Made by a program: the position numbers and the translations under genes. From positions 1 to 6,482 of the forward strand of contig JASLSL010000236.1 of assembly GCA_030743445.1 (NCBI GenBank): DNA of 6,482 bases, read 5' to 3'. Shown here in pieces: positions 4,850 to 6,482 of the stretch; within the stretch, counting starts at the first letter, position 1, and each line of letters starts with the position of its first letter. This DNA is from Alphaproteobacteria bacterium (lineage in GTDB: Bacteria; Pseudomonadota; Alphaproteobacteria; UBA8366). The notes beneath the pieces were generated by a model. That model made no database searches. It was not told the origin of the DNA and saw only the letters and a program-made list of their open reading frames with translations.

Positions 4850-5156
4850 CCGCATTTACCTCGCCATGGTCAAACCGGCGATCGTTCGCCTCTGGCTCCG
4901 CATCCAAGAGCTTGCAGCGCAGTGCCCATGATGTCCGCTTATGGGTGATTTCCGACCCCCGGACGCATGAGGCGTTTGAAGCCGGGTGTAGCCAATAGCG
5001 GCGATTGCCGGGTTGTAACCGAACAGAAGATCGAATTTGACGAGAATCAATGACGGCAACGCGCCGCCATAATATTTTGCCTGTCCACCAACACGGTCGT
5101 CCCCGGAAGTATGGCGGGCATAACGGGGACGCGAACCTGTGCAAGGGAGAACGCCA
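4850..5156. other. Intergenic stretch with no convincing gene
   Basis: About 300 bp without a supported coding region. Open frames here are short, lack Shine-Dalgarno sequences and give no recognisable protein; a 21-codon frame from the ATG at 4866 is one example. What it does hold: a fourth TGC-AGC-GCA element at 4913-4921, a small CCCAT/ATGGG inverted repeat around 4925-4945, a relatively AT-rich segment around 5020-5080 including CATAATATTTT, and an 8-bp inverted repeat at 5098-5131. The last two may belong to the promoter and leader of the small membrane protein gene. Confidence 0.55.
5098..5131 (+). promoter_or_regulatory. 8-bp inverted repeat in the leader of the small membrane protein gene
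   Basis: CGTCCCCG (5098-5105) and CGGGGACG (5124-5131) are perfectly complementary, with an 18-base spacer, ending 25 bp before the start codon. It could fold as a leader hairpin just upstream of the ribosome binding site or serve as an operator with two widely spaced half-sites. No known riboswitch is recognised. Confidence 0.35.
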
Positions 5157-5348
5157 ATGCAGAAGGCTGCCCTCTATACAGCCGGCGTTATCTTCGCCGC
5201 CGGCGCCATCGGCCACGCGGTGCGTCTGGTCAAGGGCTTCGAGATCGTCGTCGGCGGGTTCGTCGTGCCCGTTTGGGTGTCGTATCCCGGCGTGCTCGCC
5301 GCCGGCCTGCTCGCCATCTGGATGGCGGTCGCGGCGCAGCGCTCGTAA
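5157..5348 (+). CDS. Small two-helix membrane protein of unknown function
   Basis: A 63-residue hydrophobic protein. Two membrane helices are seen, about residues 5-22 and 41-60, joined by a loop with a short basic patch (HAVRLVKG, 20-27) and the stretch FEIVVGGFVVPVWVS at 28-42, which ends in the second helix. I recall similar short proteins with GHxxRL and VGxFxVPxWxS in proteobacteria as uncharacterised conserved proteins, but I cannot name a family with certainty. The ATG is well supported by AAGGGAG 7 bases upstream; in-frame codons upstream include an ATG at 5139 (MQGRTP extension) with no comparable ribosome site. It is a single-gene unit, convergent with the TPR gene 34 bp away. Its codon use matches the neighbours. 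Membrane location is a sound inference; the function is unknown. Confidence 0.78.
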   Translation: MQKAALYTAGVIFAAGAIGHAVRLVKGFEIVVGGFVVPVWVSYPGVLAAGLLAIWMAVAAQRS

Positions 5349-5367
5349 GCGGGGCGGAGTATTCTGG

Positions 5368-5382
5368 GCGCGCCTTTCGCGC
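5368..5382. terminator. Weak GCGCG/CGCGC hairpin between convergent genes
   Basis: GCGCG (5368-5372) and CGCGC (5378-5382) form a 5-bp stem with a CCTTT loop, filling most of the 34-bp gap between two convergent stops. It could act in either direction, but no T tract follows on either strand, so this is tentative. Confidence 0.25.
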
Positions 5383-6482
5383 TCATTCCGGCAGGCCCAG
5401 GCGACGCAGGACAACGAATCCGCTCTCCTTCGCCGCCATGTTCCTGTTGCGGCTGTGACGTCTCATCTGCGTCACCGTAATCGTGGAGTCGGTGTCGATG
5501 GCCTCGGTCACCGCGGCCCGTGCCGCGTCGTCGCGCCCGAGGGCGTGATGGGCGAGCGCTCGGCCGATATGGGCATGGGCGGCGTGCTTGCCCGACGGCT
5601 CGCGCTCCAGGTATTTGGCGAAGGCGGCAAGCGCCTCTTCGGGCTGTTCGGAATCGAGGTAGACGAAGCCCAGTACCTCGAGAAACCAAGCCGGATAATA
5701 CGGGCTCAGGCGCATCGCCATCTTCATCTTACGGATGGCTTCTTTCGGCTGCCCCGCGTTTTGGAGAAACATGGCGAGCAGCGCGGTGTTGGTGGCATGG
5801 TTGGGATTGAGGGCGACCGCCTTCTCGCCGGATGCCACGGCGTCGTCGTGTCGTCTCTGGTAAAGGTGGATGGCGCCTTGCAGTGCGTAAACATCGGGCA
5901 ACTCATCGTCCAGGGCGCGCGCCTTCTCGGCCAGGAACGCGGCGCGCTCGAACGACAGATCCGGACGATCGCTCCATCCGAATTGGGCGTCGAACCAGTG
6001 GGTCCAGGCGAGCAGGGCCCAGGCCAGGGCGTAGCCGCGGTCGACCTTGACGGCCTCGTTGAACAATTGGCGGGCCCGCGAATTATCCAATTTGTTGCGG
6101 CGATAAAAATGCTCGACGCCCTGGGCAACCAGGTTCCAGGCTTCCAGGCTGCGCGTGTGCTTGCGGTGGACGCGCATCTCCTCGCCTTCGGCGAGCTTTA
6201 TGCGAAGAGCCACGACGATCCGACCCGTGATTTCATCCTGCAAAGCAAAGAGTTCGGTCATCTTGCGGTCGTAGCGTTCGGCCCACAGGTGGTTTCCGGA
6301 AAGCGCGTCTATGAGTTGGGCGGTTATCCGCACATTGCTGCCCGACCTACGGAAGCTTCCTTCGACCACGTAGCGCACGCCCAGTTCCTCGGCCACCCGC
6401 TGCATCTTCACCGGTTTGCCCTTGTAGGCGAAGGTCGAGTTGCGGGCGATAACGAACAGGCTGGAGACCTGCGACAATGCCG
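5383..6482 (-). CDS. TolB-like domain plus TPR protein, C-terminal part (partial; 5' end beyond the window)
   Basis: Open from the right edge to a TGA at 5383, giving about 365 residues; no start codon lies in the window, since the frame continues through ...A-L-S-Q-V at the edge. With the Leu encoded at 6477-6475 as residue 1, seen: the tail of a TolB-like (COG5616/FlgO-type) domain at 1-90, marked by SSLFVIARNSTFAYKG, GVRYVVEGSFRRSG, RITAQLIDALSGNHLWAERYD and FALQDEITGRIV, then a tetratricopeptide region at about 112-330, with clear repeats near 194-226, 228-260 and 264-296 (LNPNH, GQPKEAIRK, EQPEEALAAF). In this protein class the missing N-terminus is commonly a class III adenylate/guanylate cyclase or an OmpR/CadC-type winged-helix domain; which one cannot be told here. 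A signalling or regulatory role is inferred from the family. The ending RRLGLPE is typical of full-length homologues, so the 3' end looks intact. Confidence 0.88.
   Translation of the reverse strand, partial: ALSQVSSLFVIARNSTFAYKGKPVKMQRVAEELGVRYVVEGSFRRSGSNVRITAQLIDALSGNHLWAERYDRKMTELFALQDEITGRIVVALRIKLAEGEEMRVHRKHTRSLEAWNLVAQGVEHFYRRNKLDNSRARQLFNEAVKVDRGYALAWALLAWTHWFDAQFGWSDRPDLSFERAAFLAEKARALDDELPDVYALQGAIHLYQRRHDDAVASGEKAVALNPNHATNTALLAMFLQNAGQPKEAIRKMKMAMRLSPYYPAWFLEVLGFVYLDSEQPEEALAAFAKYLEREPSGKHAAHAHIGRALAHHALGRDDAARAAVTEAIDTDSTITVTQMRRHSRNRNMAAKESGFVVLRRLGLPE

Noticed and set aside
4866..4931. A 21-codon small frame beginning MVKPAIVRLWLR
   Set aside because: It has no Shine-Dalgarno and no recognisable family; a frame this short is expected by chance.
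4231..4998. A 255-codon plus-strand frame over the PhaJ-like gene
   Set aside because: It overlaps the hydratase in a different frame and gives an arginine/histidine-rich product with no recognisable domain.
5037..5073. TTGACG and CATAAT as a sigma-70 promoter for the small membrane protein gene
   Set aside because: Each box is one mismatch from consensus, but they are 25 bp apart, too far for a normal promoter.

Overview
The window is GC-rich throughout, with G/C-heavy third codon positions. Its gene families (FetAB-type transporter, cupin/AraC regulator, PhaJ-like hydratase, TolB-like/TPR signalling protein) fit a chromosomal segment of an alphaproteobacterium, perhaps Rhodospirillales-like. 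That placement is an inference from composition and gene content; there is no rRNA or other marker gene. I see no tRNA, rRNA, CRISPR array, insertion sequence or phage gene.

Layout, left to right. (1) The 5' part of a Rieske ring-hydroxylating dioxygenase alpha subunit on the minus strand, cut by the left edge. (2) After a 168-bp divergent intergenic region, a two-gene plus-strand operon with an ATGA start/stop overlap: an ABC ATPase and a membrane permease of the FetA/FetB (YbbL/YbbM) family. (3) Convergent to it, with only 9 bp between stop codons, a 12-TM-type MFS transporter on the minus strand. (4) Divergent from the MFS gene, a cupin-AraC regulator; the 155 bp between them carry short tandem repeats and a palindrome over the regulator's start codon. 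(5) A plus-strand MaoC-type (R)-specific enoyl-CoA hydratase resembling PhaJ, preceded by three TGC-N3-GCA elements and followed by a hairpin. (6) About 330 bp with no convincing gene. (7) A 63-residue, two-TM small protein with a strong Shine-Dalgarno. (8) Convergent to it, the C-terminal part of a TolB-like/TPR protein on the minus strand, cut by the right edge.

How the genes may work together. FetAB is a metal (iron) export pair. The MFS/AraC pair has the common architecture of a regulator controlling a divergently transcribed transporter, probably in response to a small ligand. The PhaJ-like enzyme would make (R)-3-hydroxyacyl-CoA for polyhydroxyalkanoate synthesis, and the TGC-N3-GCA elements upstream resemble the sites of the PHA-responsive repressor PhaR, so the gene may belong to a PHA regulon. 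No shared pathway links all eight genes; the window looks like several independent transcription units. The most noteworthy signals are regulatory: the PhaR-like cluster, the repeats between the MFS and AraC genes, and an 8-bp inverted repeat before the small membrane protein.
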